From NCBI GenBank assembly GCA_963785115.1, contig CAWATY010000019.1:62001-126000 (forward strand): DNA of 64,000 nt, written 5' to 3'. Position numbers and translations under genes: made by a program. Positions 8,391 through 17,372 of this stretch are shown here, in pieces (position 1 is the stretch's first letter; every line of letters starts with the position of its first letter). Source of the stretch: JACCWP01 sp963785115 (GTDB lineage: Bacteria; Actinomycetota; Actinomycetes; Propionibacteriales; Nocardioidaceae). Below the pieces are notes generated by a model. It was not told where the DNA came from, did no database searches, and worked only from the letters and a program-made list of their open reading frames with translations.

Positions 8391-9207
8391 CTACAGGCGC
8401 TCCAGGACGTGGCCAAAGCTCTCGGGCGGAGCGCCTGTCAACTGTTCCACCTCGTCGCTGACTCGGTCCCAGCGCTGATCACGAACCGAGGCAAGCATGC
8501 TCGCGTAGGCATAGATCCACCATGGCTGTTCCGAGCCGGCCAGGTGCTGGACATACTCAGCCTCACTGACCGGCACATAGCAAAGACCCGGACGTGGCCG
8601 CGACCTCGGCCAGGCTCAGCGAGGTCGGCCCGGTCAGGTGGTGCACGGCTCCGGCCGGATCCCTGTTCGCGAGCTCCGCGAGGCAGCGGCCCACGTCGGT
8701 CCTCGATACCAAGGCAATCCGGCCCTCACCAGCAGGTAACCGCAGCTCTCCATCCACGGTCGCGCCCCTGACCAGACCCACGAAGAACTCAGCGAAGATC
8801 GACGCGCGCACCACGGTGACCTCCAGGCCTGACGCGCGCGCCGCCTCCTCGGTGAGCGCATTGACCACGGCGTAACAGAACGGCGACCTGAGGTCGGCGT
8901 CGATGCTGCTCAGCACGACCAGATGCTCGACCTCCGCGGCGACCGCGGCGCGAATGAGGTTGAGGTGATGGTGCACGACCTGCTCCGAAGGCCCGTCGCT
9001 GCTCACCAGCACCAACGTGTCGACATCGGACAGCGCGGTCCGCAGGGCGGAGGGATCCTCGTACGGCGACACCCGCACGCTGATGCCCGGTGCCATGGCC
9101 ACCGGGCGCCTGGTCAGCGCCACCACGTCGTGGCGGGACTCTGCCAGCGCGTCCACGACTTGACCGCCGAGCCGTCCGGCGGCGCCGGTGACTGCGATGC
9201 CGGACAT
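8391..9207 (-). pseudogene. NAD(P)-dependent SDR/NmrA-like oxidoreductase, frameshifted
   Basis: The ATG at 9207 with AGGAG 7 bp upstream opens a Rossmann protein (MSGIAVTGAAGRLGGQV, then DVDTLVLVSSDGP and LSSIDADLRSPFCYAV) of the NmrA/quinone-oxidoreductase QOR2 type. The frame stops at 8563, but the missing C-terminus continues one frame over, from about 8580 to 8391: YVPVSEAEYVQHLAG, then ASMLASVRDQRWDRVSDEV and LTGAPPESFGHVL, the standard end of this family. The join lies near 8575-8590, where one extra base or two missing bases would restore about 270 residues. True mutation or assembly error cannot be told apart here. Confidence 0.8.
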
Positions 9208-9431
9208 GAGATCTCCTTCGCCCATTACCCGTGCGGCGCGGACCGCGATGTGCTCGTTCGTGAGACCGACACCTGGCGGGCGGCCACGGGTGCCGACCCA
9301 GTATGCGGGCGGCGCCTCAGACGTCTCGACGCCGAGTAGCCACAGGCGAGCGACACGACGCGCCGCCGATGAGTTCCCGAGGCCTTGACGGTCACCATGG
9401 GGCCGGACCACCACCTGAGGAGAGGCGTGCC

Positions 9432-9998
9432 ATGCCTGCCAACCGTCAGCTCGTCGTGACCGAGAACATCAGCGCGAACGGGGTCATCGAGTTCATCGAC
9501 GACTGGTTCGACCCCTCCGACCAGGACGACGCCGACGACCTCTTTGCGGTGATGCACGATCAGATGGCGAGCGAGGAGGCCCTGCTGTTGGGACGGAAGA
9601 CCTTCGAGGACTTCCGCGGGTACTGGCCGCTGCAGACCGACGACGAGTCGGGTAGCACGGCCCACCTGAACTCGGTTCCGAAGTACGTCGTGTCCTCGAC
9701 GATGACCGATCCGGACTGGTCCAACAGCACGGTGCTCTCAGGCCGGCTGGAAGACGAGGTCGCAGCCCTCAAGGCTCACGGTCATGGTGGTGAACTGGGT
9801 GTCACCGGCAGCATCAGCGTGGTGCACGCCCTCATGCGTGCCGACCTCGTCGACGCGTACCGGCTGTTCGTCTACCCCGTGCTCAGCAGTCGAGGTCGCA
9901 ACCTCATGCCCGATGGCTTGACGCCTCAGGGGCTGGTCCTAGCCGACTGCACGACATTTCGATCCGGCGTCGTGTTGCAGGTCTACACCAGGCCGTGA
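9432..9998 (+). CDS. Dihydrofolate reductase-family (RibD C-terminal) protein
   Basis: A 188-residue reductase-like protein with the family pattern complete: N-terminal strand RQLVVTENISANGVIEF, substrate loop EALLLGRKTFEDFRGYWP, PKYVVSSTMTDPDWSNSTVL, the glycine-rich nucleotide segment LGVTGSISVVHALM and C-terminal YRLFVYPVLSSRGRNL. ATG at 9432 follows GAGGAGAGG. It is complete, unlike the paralogue at 2-424. Likely an NADPH-binding reductase; the substrate is unknown. Confidence 0.88.
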   Translation: MPANRQLVVTENISANGVIEFIDDWFDPSDQDDADDLFAVMHDQMASEEALLLGRKTFEDFRGYWPLQTDDESGSTAHLNSVPKYVVSSTMTDPDWSNSTVLSGRLEDEVAALKAHGHGGELGVTGSISVVHALMRADLVDAYRLFVYPVLSSRGRNLMPDGLTPQGLVLADCTTFRSGVVLQVYTRP

Positions 9999-10114
9999 CC
10001 ACCACCACGGTCGTCCCCGGCCTGGTTCCGGGGAGGATCAGGGCGTTCCCCGATGTGTTCGTCACCGCCACGACGTCAGGGTCGTGGAAAGCGAACACTC
10101 AATGGGAGGCACAG

Positions 10115-11230
10115 ATGAGGCGAGTGCACGGGGCTCTGGTTGCGGCGACGACAGCGTTGGCCGTGTTCGCGGCGCCGGCCACTGCCACGGCCGCGCCGGA
10201 GGAAGCAGATCGCGCCAGGCTGCAGAGCCGGCTGGACGACGTCGTCGCCGCCGGCGCGGTGGGCGCGCTGGCGGAGGTACGCGACGAGCACGGCGTGTGG
10301 CGAGGCACCAGCGGTGTCGCCCAGCTCGGCGAGACGCGGACGGTCCCGCTCCGCAGCCGGTTCCGGGCGGGCAGCGTCACGAAGACGTTCGTCGCCACCG
10401 TGGCCCTGCAGCTCGTCGATGAGGGTCGGCTGCGGCTGAGCGACCCGGTTGAGGCGTGGCTGCCCGGGGCCGTCCCAGACGGTGACCGCATCACCGTGCG
10501 CCAACTGCTGAACCACACCAGCGGGCTGTACGACTACCTGTACACGCTGCCGATGCCGCCGGAGCAGGAGTTCTTCGACAACCGGTGGCGGACCTGGACC
10601 GCGGCCGGGCTCGTTCGGCGCGCGGTGGCGAACCCTCCGACGTTCGAGCCGCCAGGGTCGGCCTTCGCGTATTCGAACACCAACTACCTCCTGCTCGGCC
10701 AGATCATCAAGAAGGTGACCGGACGGTCCTACGGCAAGGAGATCGAGCGCCGGATCATCCAACCGTTACGGTTGCGCGGCACCTCGGTGCCGGGAGCGTC
10801 GCCAAGGATTCCCGGCCCACACCCGCACGGCTACGTACCAGCACCGCCGGAAGGCGAGACACTCCTCGACTACACCACGTTGAACCCGTCGGTGATGGGC
10901 GCCAGTGGCCAGCTGATCTCCACGACCAGGAACCTCAACCGATTCTTCACCGCACTGCTCGATGGGCGCCTGCTACCGGATCGGCTGCTGCACGCAATGA
11001 AGACACCGGGTGTCAAGGGCGCCCGGTACGGGCTCGGGCTGGCCTGGTGGCGGGACACCTCGTGCGGAGTCCGGGTGTACGGCAACGACGGCGACGCGCT
11101 GGCGTACCAGACGTGGTCGTACACGACGGCGGATCGGCGCCGCCAGGTCACGCTGACGCTCACGCCCGACTTTCACGGTGACCCCGACGACGCGGTCGAC
11201 GCGTTCCTCGATGAGGCCCTCTGCGACTGA
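10115..11230 (+). CDS. Secreted serine hydrolase, beta-lactamase/D-Ala-D-Ala carboxypeptidase class C fold
   Basis: From the ATG at 10115 (GGGAGG 5 bp upstream) the 371-residue product has a Sec signal peptide (hydrophobic ALVAATTALAVFAAPATATA, cleavage near residue 27). Active-site motifs of the penicillin-binding serine hydrolases are present: S87-V-T-K90 (SxxK), Y186-S-N188 (YxN) and a C-terminal VYGNDGDALAY in the KTG/HxG position. It resembles R61-type DD-carboxypeptidases. Expected outside the membrane, acting on peptidoglycan peptides or small esters or amides. True beta-lactamase activity is unlikely but cannot be excluded. Confidence 0.88.
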   Translation: MRRVHGALVAATTALAVFAAPATATAAPEEADRARLQSRLDDVVAAGAVGALAEVRDEHGVWRGTSGVAQLGETRTVPLRSRFRAGSVTKTFVATVALQLVDEGRLRLSDPVEAWLPGAVPDGDRITVRQLLNHTSGLYDYLYTLPMPPEQEFFDNRWRTWTAAGLVRRAVANPPTFEPPGSAFAYSNTNYLLLGQIIKKVTGRSYGKEIERRIIQPLRLRGTSVPGASPRIPGPHPHGYVPAPPEGETLLDYTTLNPSVMGASGQLISTTRNLNRFFTALLDGRLLPDRLLHAMKTPGVKGARYGLGLAWWRDTSCGVRVYGNDGDALAYQTWSYTTADRRRQVTLTLTPDFHGDPDDAVDAFLDEALCD

Positions 11231-11371
11231 CTGGGGAGCGGCACACTGTCGGGGGTATGGCTGTACCTGGACGTCGATGTCCCCTCGAGTGTGCGCTCAT
11301 CCGCCACGGCACCCCCGAAGGCTGGCGGATCTCCGCACACTGGGTGATGAGCGTATCCGTACCATCGGGTC

Positions 11372-11788
11372 ATGGCTGAGTATCCCCGGCTGCTGCACAC
11401 CGCTCTCGACACCACCAGACCGCGCGAGCTCGCCGAGTTCTACCGGCAGCTGCTCGGGCTGCAGTACCGGCCCGGTGACGAACCACCCGCGGGCGGAGCA
11501 GCCGACGACGACGCGGACTGGCTGGTGCTCGTGGACTCCGACGGCAACCGCAAGCTCGCGTTCCAGCAGGTGGAGAGCCTGCAGCGCACGACGTGGCCCG
11601 CGCACGACGTGCCGATGCAGCTGCACGTCGACTTCACGGTCTCGAGTCCTGCCGAGCTGGAGCGCCAGCGGGGGCGAGCGGAGGCGCTGGGCGCAGAGCT
11701 TCTTCTCGACCGGACCGACGACCCCCAGGAGCCGCTGTACGTCTTCGCGGATCTGTCGGGCCACCCGTTCTGCATCTTCGTTGCCTGA
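11372..11788 (+). CDS. VOC (glyoxalase/bleomycin-resistance) superfamily protein
   Basis: A 138-residue protein with two beta-alpha-beta-beta-beta repeats: HTALDTTRPRELAEFYRQLLGLQY and MQLHVDFTVSSPAELERQRGRAEALGAELL, ending with YVFADLSGHPFCIFVA. This is the Glyoxalase_6-like actinobacterial subgroup. Such proteins bind a metal with His/Glu residues, several of which are visible (H in LLHTALD, H in QLHVD, E in the FEQ/QE region). Substrate unknown. The 141 bp before it show no clear element. Confidence 0.85.
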   Translation: MAEYPRLLHTALDTTRPRELAEFYRQLLGLQYRPGDEPPAGGAADDDADWLVLVDSDGNRKLAFQQVESLQRTTWPAHDVPMQLHVDFTVSSPAELERQRGRAEALGAELLLDRTDDPQEPLYVFADLSGHPFCIFVA

Positions 11789-11803
11789 CCGCGAGCGCCC
11801 GCT

Positions 11804-12919
11804 CTAGTCGACGGAGTCGAGGTCGACCCGCGCCAGCCGGAGCCAGCGGGCCAGGTCGTCGATCTCGCGGTCGACGGCCGTCGCCATCGCTTTGGTGAAC
11901 GGCACGTCCCGGTGGATCGCGGTGACCTGCAGCTCGCCTTCCTTGCGGTCGGCCCGGGCGTCGAGCTTCCCGACCAGCCGGTCGCCGTACAGGATCGGGA
12001 GCGCGTAGTAGCCCCAGCGTCGCTGGGCCTGGGGCTTGTACATCTCCAGGATGTAGTCGAACTCGAAGAGCTCGGTCATCCGCTTGCGGTCGGCGAGCAG
12101 CCGGTCGAAGGGCGACAGCAGGGCCGCTCGACCGGCAAACGGCTGACCCAGCTGGGCCGGGTCTACCCGCCACTGGCCGCGCACCCCGTCGACCACGGCG
12201 GGCTCGCCTGCGTCGCCGACGTCGACCGGCTCGAAGGGAAGCTTGGTGCCCTTGGCCCGAGCGATGCCGAGGGAGCTGAGGCGACGCGCGTTGCGCAGCC
12301 GTTCGGCCTCGTGGAACGGAGGCACGGGGTCGTCGGGATAGACGCGAGACGCGAGGTCCCAGAGCCGGTCGCGGCCGGTCCCGCCGGCGGCGGCGACCTC
12401 GCCGCGCTGCACGAGCTTGTCCAGCATCATCCGCAGGTTCCGGTTGTCGTTCCAGCCGCTGGATTTCCACGGAACCACGCAGGTGTCGGGCAGCTCGCTG
12501 GCGGGCAGCGGCCCGTCGGTGCGGAGCCGCTCGAGGATGTCCCGCCGGCAGTCGTTGTTTGCCAGCACCCAGTCGCGGAGGTCCTCCTGCCACGGGCGCA
12601 GCTCACCCGGACCTGGCCAGGCGGCCATCTCGGCACGGAACATCGCGATGTCGTCGGGCACCCGCAGCGCCTGGTGCAGCTCGATCAGCCGTTGCTCGTC
12701 GACGGCGTCCCACATCTCCTGCGGGTCGAACTCCGACCCCAGTCGGCTCCACAGCACCAGCTCGGCGCTCGGCGCGATCGCGCTGGTCGGCTCGAGCTGC
12801 AGCAGCGAGAGCTGCCGCACCGTCTCGAACAGGTCGGTCGGCCGCTCCTTGGTCAGCAGCTGGGCGCGCACGGCGACGCGGCGGGCGTCAGCGCGGTTGA
12901 GCTGGTGGACCGTGGCCAT
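11804..12919 (-). CDS. Winged-helix DNA-binding protein of the YcaQ/AlkX DNA glycosylase-like family (HTH_42)
   Basis: A 371-residue protein of the HTH_42 family that includes E. coli YcaQ, a glycosylase that unhooks interstrand DNA crosslinks, and Streptomyces AlkZ-type enzymes. Seen: N-terminal LNRADARRVAVRAQLL, the LLQLEPTSAIAPSAELVLWSRLG segment where the catalytic Q-x-Q/D motif normally lies (here QLE), several winged helices, and the conserved C-terminal block SPFDRLLADRKRMTELFEFDY and ALPILYGDRLVGKLDARADR. Activity on alkylated or crosslinked DNA is probable but untested because the catalytic motif varies. Confidence 0.8.
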   Translation of the reverse strand: MATVHQLNRADARRVAVRAQLLTKERPTDLFETVRQLSLLQLEPTSAIAPSAELVLWSRLGSEFDPQEMWDAVDEQRLIELHQALRVPDDIAMFRAEMAAWPGPGELRPWQEDLRDWVLANNDCRRDILERLRTDGPLPASELPDTCVVPWKSSGWNDNRNLRMMLDKLVQRGEVAAAGGTGRDRLWDLASRVYPDDPVPPFHEAERLRNARRLSSLGIARAKGTKLPFEPVDVGDAGEPAVVDGVRGQWRVDPAQLGQPFAGRAALLSPFDRLLADRKRMTELFEFDYILEMYKPQAQRRWGYYALPILYGDRLVGKLDARADRKEGELQVTAIHRDVPFTKAMATAVDREIDDLARWLRLARVDLDSVD

Positions 12920-12971
12920 GCCGCGAGACTAGAGACCATTGCCGACCTCGGCCCGGTCGGCTTTGCGCGGC

Positions 12972-13259
12972 TCAGATGTCGACGAGGAGGCGCAGCTCCA
13001 CCGTGTCGCCCACGTCGATCTGCTCGGCGTTGCGGACCTTGTCCTTCAACGGCACGACGTAGCCGCCGTCCTTGGGGAAAAGCGACGTCGTCCACGTCGT
13101 CGACCCGATCCGTACCTCGACCGGGATCATGCCCCAGCCGTAGGTCACCAGCGCGGCCGCCGACTGCAGCTCGGCGCTCTCGGCCTCGGGCACGGTGACG
13201 AAGTGGTACGGCGACGGGCCTCGCCAGTGCCACACCCTGCCGCTGAACTCCAGGTCCAC
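12972..13259 (-). CDS. DUF1905 domain protein
   Basis: A 95-residue beta-barrel-like protein starting at the GTG at 13259 (VDLEFSGRVWHW...). The DUF1905 pattern is clear: PYHFVTVPEAESAEL, GWGMIPVEVRIGSTTWTTSLFPKDGGYVVPLKD, then ELRLLVDI. The biochemical role is unknown; the domain also occurs fused to YdeI-like proteins. The longer frame upstream of the GTG lies antisense to the DinB-like gene and is not coding. Confidence 0.8.
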   Translation of the reverse strand: MDLEFSGRVWHWRGPSPYHFVTVPEAESAELQSAAALVTYGWGMIPVEVRIGSTTWTTSLFPKDGGYVVPLKDKVRNAEQIDVGDTVELRLLVDI

Positions 13260-13328
13260 CGCGTCAGCATAGAAACCGTGTCCGACACCCCGCGGGGCGG
13301 TGTCGGAGAGGCGATCTACGGTGACGCC

Positions 13329-13886
13329 ATGACCGACAGCGACCGCCGCTGGGAGCCCCCTGCTGCCGGCACCGAGACCGAGCAGCTCGTCGGGGCGCTC
13401 GACCGTCTGCGCGCGACCTTCCGCTGGAAGGCGGGTGGCCTCGACGCGGCCGGGCTGCAGACTCACGTCGGTGCCTCGTCGCTGACCCTCGGCGGTCTGC
13501 TCAAGCACCTGGCCGCCATGGAGGACTACACGTTCACCGTCAAGATGCGCGGGGAGCCGATGGGGGCGCCGTGGGACGCCACCGGCTGGGACGGCAGCAA
13601 TGACTGGGAGTTCGAGTCGGCTGCCGACGACACCCCGGAACAGTTGTACGCACTGTGGGACGGCGCCGTCGAACGGGCCCGAGCGAGGCTCGACGCGGCT
13701 CTCGCCGACGGGGGGCTCGACCAGTTGGTCCACGCTTCGTGGCCCGACGGGCGGCACGCCAACCTCCGCCGGCTGGTCTGTGACCTGGTCGAGGAGTACG
13801 GCCGGCACACCGGTCACGCCGACCTGCTCCGCGAGGCCGTCGACGGCCTCGTCGGTGAGGAGCCTCCGGCCGGCTGGCACCCGTAA
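13329..13886 (+). CDS. DinB-superfamily (DUF664-like) protein
   Basis: A 185-residue four-helix-bundle protein. Family features: W-rich N-terminus DRRWEPPAAGTETEQL, ATFRWKAGGLDAAGLQ, TLGGLLKHLAAMEDYTF (metal-ligand His), and LVEEYGRHTGHADLLREAVDG (second His-rich helix), which ends DinB_2/DUF664 proteins. These proteins bind a divalent metal and some use mycothiol or bacillithiol; substrate unknown. ATG at 13329 begins 69 bp from the divergent DUF1905 gene. Confidence 0.85.
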   Translation: MTDSDRRWEPPAAGTETEQLVGALDRLRATFRWKAGGLDAAGLQTHVGASSLTLGGLLKHLAAMEDYTFTVKMRGEPMGAPWDATGWDGSNDWEFESAADDTPEQLYALWDGAVERARARLDAALADGGLDQLVHASWPDGRHANLRRLVCDLVEEYGRHTGHADLLREAVDGLVGEEPPAGWHP

Positions 13887-13939
13887 CCCTGGGCGTCCCG
13901 CACTCTCACGTCCGCGGGGTCGCTGTGCCACAGTGAGGC

Positions 13940-14722
13940 ATGCATCGTGGGGGTACCACCGTCCGTTCCGTCGTCCTCACCACCGCGCTCTTCACCGTGG
14001 TCGGTGCTGGTCTGGCAGCCGGTCCCGCCGTGTCGGCAGGTCCGGATGACAGCGGTGCGCAGGCCGAGCGAGCCCGCCCGGACAACACCGCGATCCGCGG
14101 GGGTTGCCGCGGAACCAGCGGCAGGATCAACCTCACGTACGGCCCCCGCGCCGACGACGTCATCCCGTTCCGGATCGACGCCCGGCACGTGACGGTCGGC
14201 AGCCGTTGGGACGTCACGATGTTCGCCGAGGAGCTGCGCCACGGCGGCGAGGTGGCCGTCGACTCGCACGCACGCGCGACCGACGGCAGCTGGTCGGTCT
14301 CCGGCGACCTGGACGTGAGCGAGGTACACGGTCGGTTGTTCCTCGGCGCGTTCACCTACCACCGCGGTAGCGGTCCGTCCGAGTTCTGCCACGTCGGCAT
14401 CGCCGACCGTCGCCAGCCGGCCATTCGAGCGTGGTCTCGATTCGCTCGGGTGCAGCAGCTCGTCCTGGCCACGACGGATAGCGGCCGCACCGAGCTGCGG
14501 TATACACAAAGCGGCAACCCCGGCGACCGCTGGAACATCGAGATGCGGATCTACGACGGCGATGAGGCGTCCGCAGTCTCCTTTTCCGCACGAGTGAACC
14601 GCCACGCTGCCCTGCGCGCGACGGTCGGCATCGGCCGGGTCGACAACCCCCGGCTGCTGGTACGCGCCACGGATCCCGACGGCCACAGCGCGGTCATCGG
14701 CGTCGATCTCCGCGACGACTGA
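13940..14722 (+). CDS. Secreted protein of unknown function
   Basis: A 260-residue protein with a signal peptide (VRSVVLTTALFTVVGAGLAAGPAVSA, cleavage near residue 33). The mature part has two similar beta-rich halves, each with an R-W-(D/N)-(V/I)-x-M core: GSRWDVTMFAEE and GDRWNIEMRIYD. This suggests an internal duplication of about 110 residues. Two cysteines (CRGTSG, EFCHVG) could form one disulfide. No known family recognised. Its stop lies 36 bp before the GntP permease, so read-through is possible. Confidence 0.7.
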   Translation: MHRGGTTVRSVVLTTALFTVVGAGLAAGPAVSAGPDDSGAQAERARPDNTAIRGGCRGTSGRINLTYGPRADDVIPFRIDARHVTVGSRWDVTMFAEELRHGGEVAVDSHARATDGSWSVSGDLDVSEVHGRLFLGAFTYHRGSGPSEFCHVGIADRRQPAIRAWSRFARVQQLVLATTDSGRTELRYTQSGNPGDRWNIEMRIYDGDEASAVSFSARVNRHAALRATVGIGRVDNPRLLVRATDPDGHSAVIGVDLRDD

Positions 14723-14758
14723 GCGAACCGAGCAGCGAACCAGCCGAAAGGGAGCAGC

Positions 14759-16135
14759 GTGGAGGCACTGCACACCGGGATCGCGATTCTCGCGGTCATC
14801 CTGCTGATCATCGTGGTGCACGTCGACCCGGTGATCGCATTGGTACTGGGCTCGATCTACCTCGGCCTTGCCGCGGGGCTCGGCTTCGAGGACACCATCG
14901 GGACGATCGCGGAGGGCTTCGGCAGCATCATGGCCGAGGTCGGCCTGTTGATCGGGTTCGGCGTCCTGCTCGGCTCGCTGCTCTTTGCGATGGGAGCGCT
15001 GCAGGGGTTGGTCGAGCTGCTGTTGCGGCTGCTCGGCGCCCGCCGCCTCCCGTACGCCCTGGCCGCGACGCTCACCACGATCTTCCCGTCGATCTACGTC
15101 GACGTGCAGCTGGTGCTGGCCTCGCCGATCGCTCGCTCCGCAGCACCACAGCTCGGCCGCAACGGTCTCGGCATGCTGGGTGGCTCGCTGACCGCGGGCA
15201 TCCTGGTCGGCTACGTCTTCGTCGTGCCCGGCCTGGGCACCGTCGCGATCGCGGGCCTGCTCGACGTGCCGCTCGGCACCATGCTGATCTACGGCCTGCT
15301 GATCGGCCCCCTGACGGCCGTCGTCACCACGCTGATCTTCGGCTGGCTGCTCCGGCTCGGCTTCTGGAACCCCGACAAGGACGAGGAGGTCTCCGAGGCG
15401 CTGCTCGCGGAGGAGGCGCTCGCGGCCGACCGCGCCGAGACCGATGACACCTCCACGACGGCCGGCACCGCGCGTGGCGCACCGCCGTTGTTCGTGTCGC
15501 TGCTGCCGATCCTGGTGCCGTTGGTCCTCATCGCCACCGCCGCGATCGCCGCCGCGGCGGGCGTCGACTCCACAGCTCTTGCGTTCTTCGGCAATCCCGT
15601 CCTGGCGCTGTTCATCGGTCTCGTCGGCGCGTACGTCCTCGCCCGGAGCTCGCTCGGCACCGCCCGTACGGACGAGGCGCTCGACAAGGGCTTCAACACC
15701 ACCGGCCAGATCCTGCTGATCACCGGCGTGGGCGGCTCGCTGGGCGCTGTCATCGGGGCGATCGGCCTCGACAAGGTCCTCGGCGACCTGTTCTCGGCCG
15801 GCACCGGCACCCCGGTGCTGCTGAGCCTGCTGCTCGCGTGGTTCGTCGCGGCGCTGCTGCACCTCGCGATCGGCTCCATCTCGGTCGCCGCGATCACCGC
15901 CGCCGGCATCATCGGGCCGATCGTGGGCGACCTCGACGTCGAGCCCGCGGTCGTGGGCCTGGCCATCGGCGCCGGTGCGCTGTTCGCGCTGCAGGTGAAC
16001 AGCAACTTCTTCTGGATGTTCCAGACGCTGCTCGGGGTGTCGACCCGCGGTGCGCTCAAGGCGCTGACCTTCGTGACCGCGCTGGCCTCCGTCGTGGCCA
16101 TGCCGCTGATCGCCGTGTTGGCCCTCATCGTCTGA
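14759..16135 (+). CDS. GntP-family gluconate/hydroxy-acid:H+ symporter-like permease
   Basis: A 458-residue integral membrane protein with about 12 hydrophobic segments and GntP family patterns: VIALVLGSIYLGLAAGLGFEDT, VGLLIGFGVLLGSLLFAMGAL, FPSIYVDVQLVLASPIA, LLITGVGGSLGAVIGAIGL and a C-terminal QVNSNFFWMFQTLLGVS. GTG start with GGGAG upstream. The cytoplasmic loop (~residues 205-240) is acidic. It imports an organic acid such as gluconate, glycerate or a short-chain hydroxy acid. It is followed after 41 bp by a CoA transferase on the same strand, suggesting uptake and CoA activation of the same acid. Confidence 0.85.
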   Translation: MEALHTGIAILAVILLIIVVHVDPVIALVLGSIYLGLAAGLGFEDTIGTIAEGFGSIMAEVGLLIGFGVLLGSLLFAMGALQGLVELLLRLLGARRLPYALAATLTTIFPSIYVDVQLVLASPIARSAAPQLGRNGLGMLGGSLTAGILVGYVFVVPGLGTVAIAGLLDVPLGTMLIYGLLIGPLTAVVTTLIFGWLLRLGFWNPDKDEEVSEALLAEEALAADRAETDDTSTTAGTARGAPPLFVSLLPILVPLVLIATAAIAAAAGVDSTALAFFGNPVLALFIGLVGAYVLARSSLGTARTDEALDKGFNTTGQILLITGVGGSLGAVIGAIGLDKVLGDLFSAGTGTPVLLSLLLAWFVAALLHLAIGSISVAAITAAGIIGPIVGDLDVEPAVVGLAIGAGALFALQVNSNFFWMFQTLLGVSTRGALKALTFVTALASVVAMPLIAVLALIV

Positions 16136-16176
16136 CGACGGCCACCGGCCCGCGGCTACCGAGGAGCGGAGAACAG

Positions 16177-17352
16177 ATGCAGCCCCTGCGCGGCGTGACG
16201 GTCGTGTCCCTCGAGCAGGCGATCGCCGCCCCGTACGCGAGCCGACAGCTGGCCGACCTGGGCGCGCGCGTGATCAAGCTGGAGCGACCGGGAGTCGGCG
16301 ACTTCGCGCGTTGGTACGACACCCGCGCCGGCGGGATGAGCTCGCACTTCGTCTGGACGAACCGGAACAAGGAGTCGCTCACCCTCGACATCAAGGACCC
16401 GCGCGGCGTCGCCATCGCCCGTCGGCTGCTGGCCGGCGCCGACGTGTTCATCCAGAACCTCGCGCCAGGGGCCGCCGTTCGCGCCGGGCTCGGTGCCGCG
16501 GAGCTGCGGGCCGACAATCCCCGCCTCGTCGTCTGCGACATCTCCGGCTACGGCGCGTCCGGCCCGTGCGAGTCGATGAAGGCCTACGACCTGATGGTGC
16601 AGAGCGAGGCCGGACTGCTGTCGGTCACCGGCAGCGAGGACGACGTGGCGAAGGTCGGCATCTCCGTCTCCGACATCGCCGCCGGCATGTACGCGTACAG
16701 CTCGATCCTCGCCGCGCTGCTGGAGCGCGGGCAGTCCGGCAAGGGCGCCCACCTCGACGTGTCGATGTTCGAGGCCACCGTCGAGTGGATGGGCTTCCCG
16801 CTGTACTACGCCTACGACGGCGCCGAGCCGCCCCCGCGCGCCGGGGCTGCCCACGCGACGATCTACCCGTACGGCCCGTTCGTCACACGCGACGAGAAGG
16901 TCGTGATGATGGGCATCCAGAACGAGCGCGAGTGGCGCGCCTTCTGCACTCAGTTCCTGGCCGACCCCGACCTGGCCGACCTGCCCGCCTACGCCGACAA
17001 CGCCGCCCGCAGCGAGCACCGCGTCGAGCTCGGGGCGATCATCTCCGCGCGGTTCGCGGTCCTCACCGGCGACGAGGCGAGCGGCGCACTCGCGGCGATC
17101 CCGGTGGCGTACGCCCACGTCAACTCGATGGCCGACGTCTGGGCGCACCCGCAGCTGTCCGCGCGCGGGCGGTGGCACGAGGTCGGCACCCCCACCGGCA
17201 CCCTGCCGTCGTTGGCACCGCCCGGGTTCACCACCGCCGAGCCGCGGATGGACCCGGTGCCGGCGCTCGGCGAGCACACCCGCAGCGTGCTCGCCGAGAT
17301 CGGCCTGTCGTCGGATGAGGTGGAGTCGCTGGTGGCCGACGGCGTGGTCTGA
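16177..17352 (+). CDS. CaiB/BaiF-family class III CoA transferase
   Basis: A 391-residue family III CoA transferase, moving CoA between organic acids through an aspartyl-CoA intermediate. Seen: LRGVTVVSLEQAIAAPYASRQLADLGARVIKLERP, LTLDIKDPRGVAIARRLL, the catalytic Asp in KAYDLMVQSEAGLLS, and GAHLDVSMFEATVEW. ATG at 16177 after GGAGCGGAG. The acid pair is not determinable. The permease upstream suggests an imported hydroxy- or dicarboxylic acid. CaiB-type carnitine activation is unlikely because the carnitine genes here encode the dehydrogenase route. Confidence 0.9.
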   Translation: MQPLRGVTVVSLEQAIAAPYASRQLADLGARVIKLERPGVGDFARWYDTRAGGMSSHFVWTNRNKESLTLDIKDPRGVAIARRLLAGADVFIQNLAPGAAVRAGLGAAELRADNPRLVVCDISGYGASGPCESMKAYDLMVQSEAGLLSVTGSEDDVAKVGISVSDIAAGMYAYSSILAALLERGQSGKGAHLDVSMFEATVEWMGFPLYYAYDGAEPPPRAGAAHATIYPYGPFVTRDEKVVMMGIQNEREWRAFCTQFLADPDLADLPAYADNAARSEHRVELGAIISARFAVLTGDEASGALAAIPVAYAHVNSMADVWAHPQLSARGRWHEVGTPTGTLPSLAPPGFTTAEPRMDPVPALGEHTRSVLAEIGLSSDEVESLVADGVV

Positions 17353-17372
17353 GTTGACCGTCGGCCGACCTT

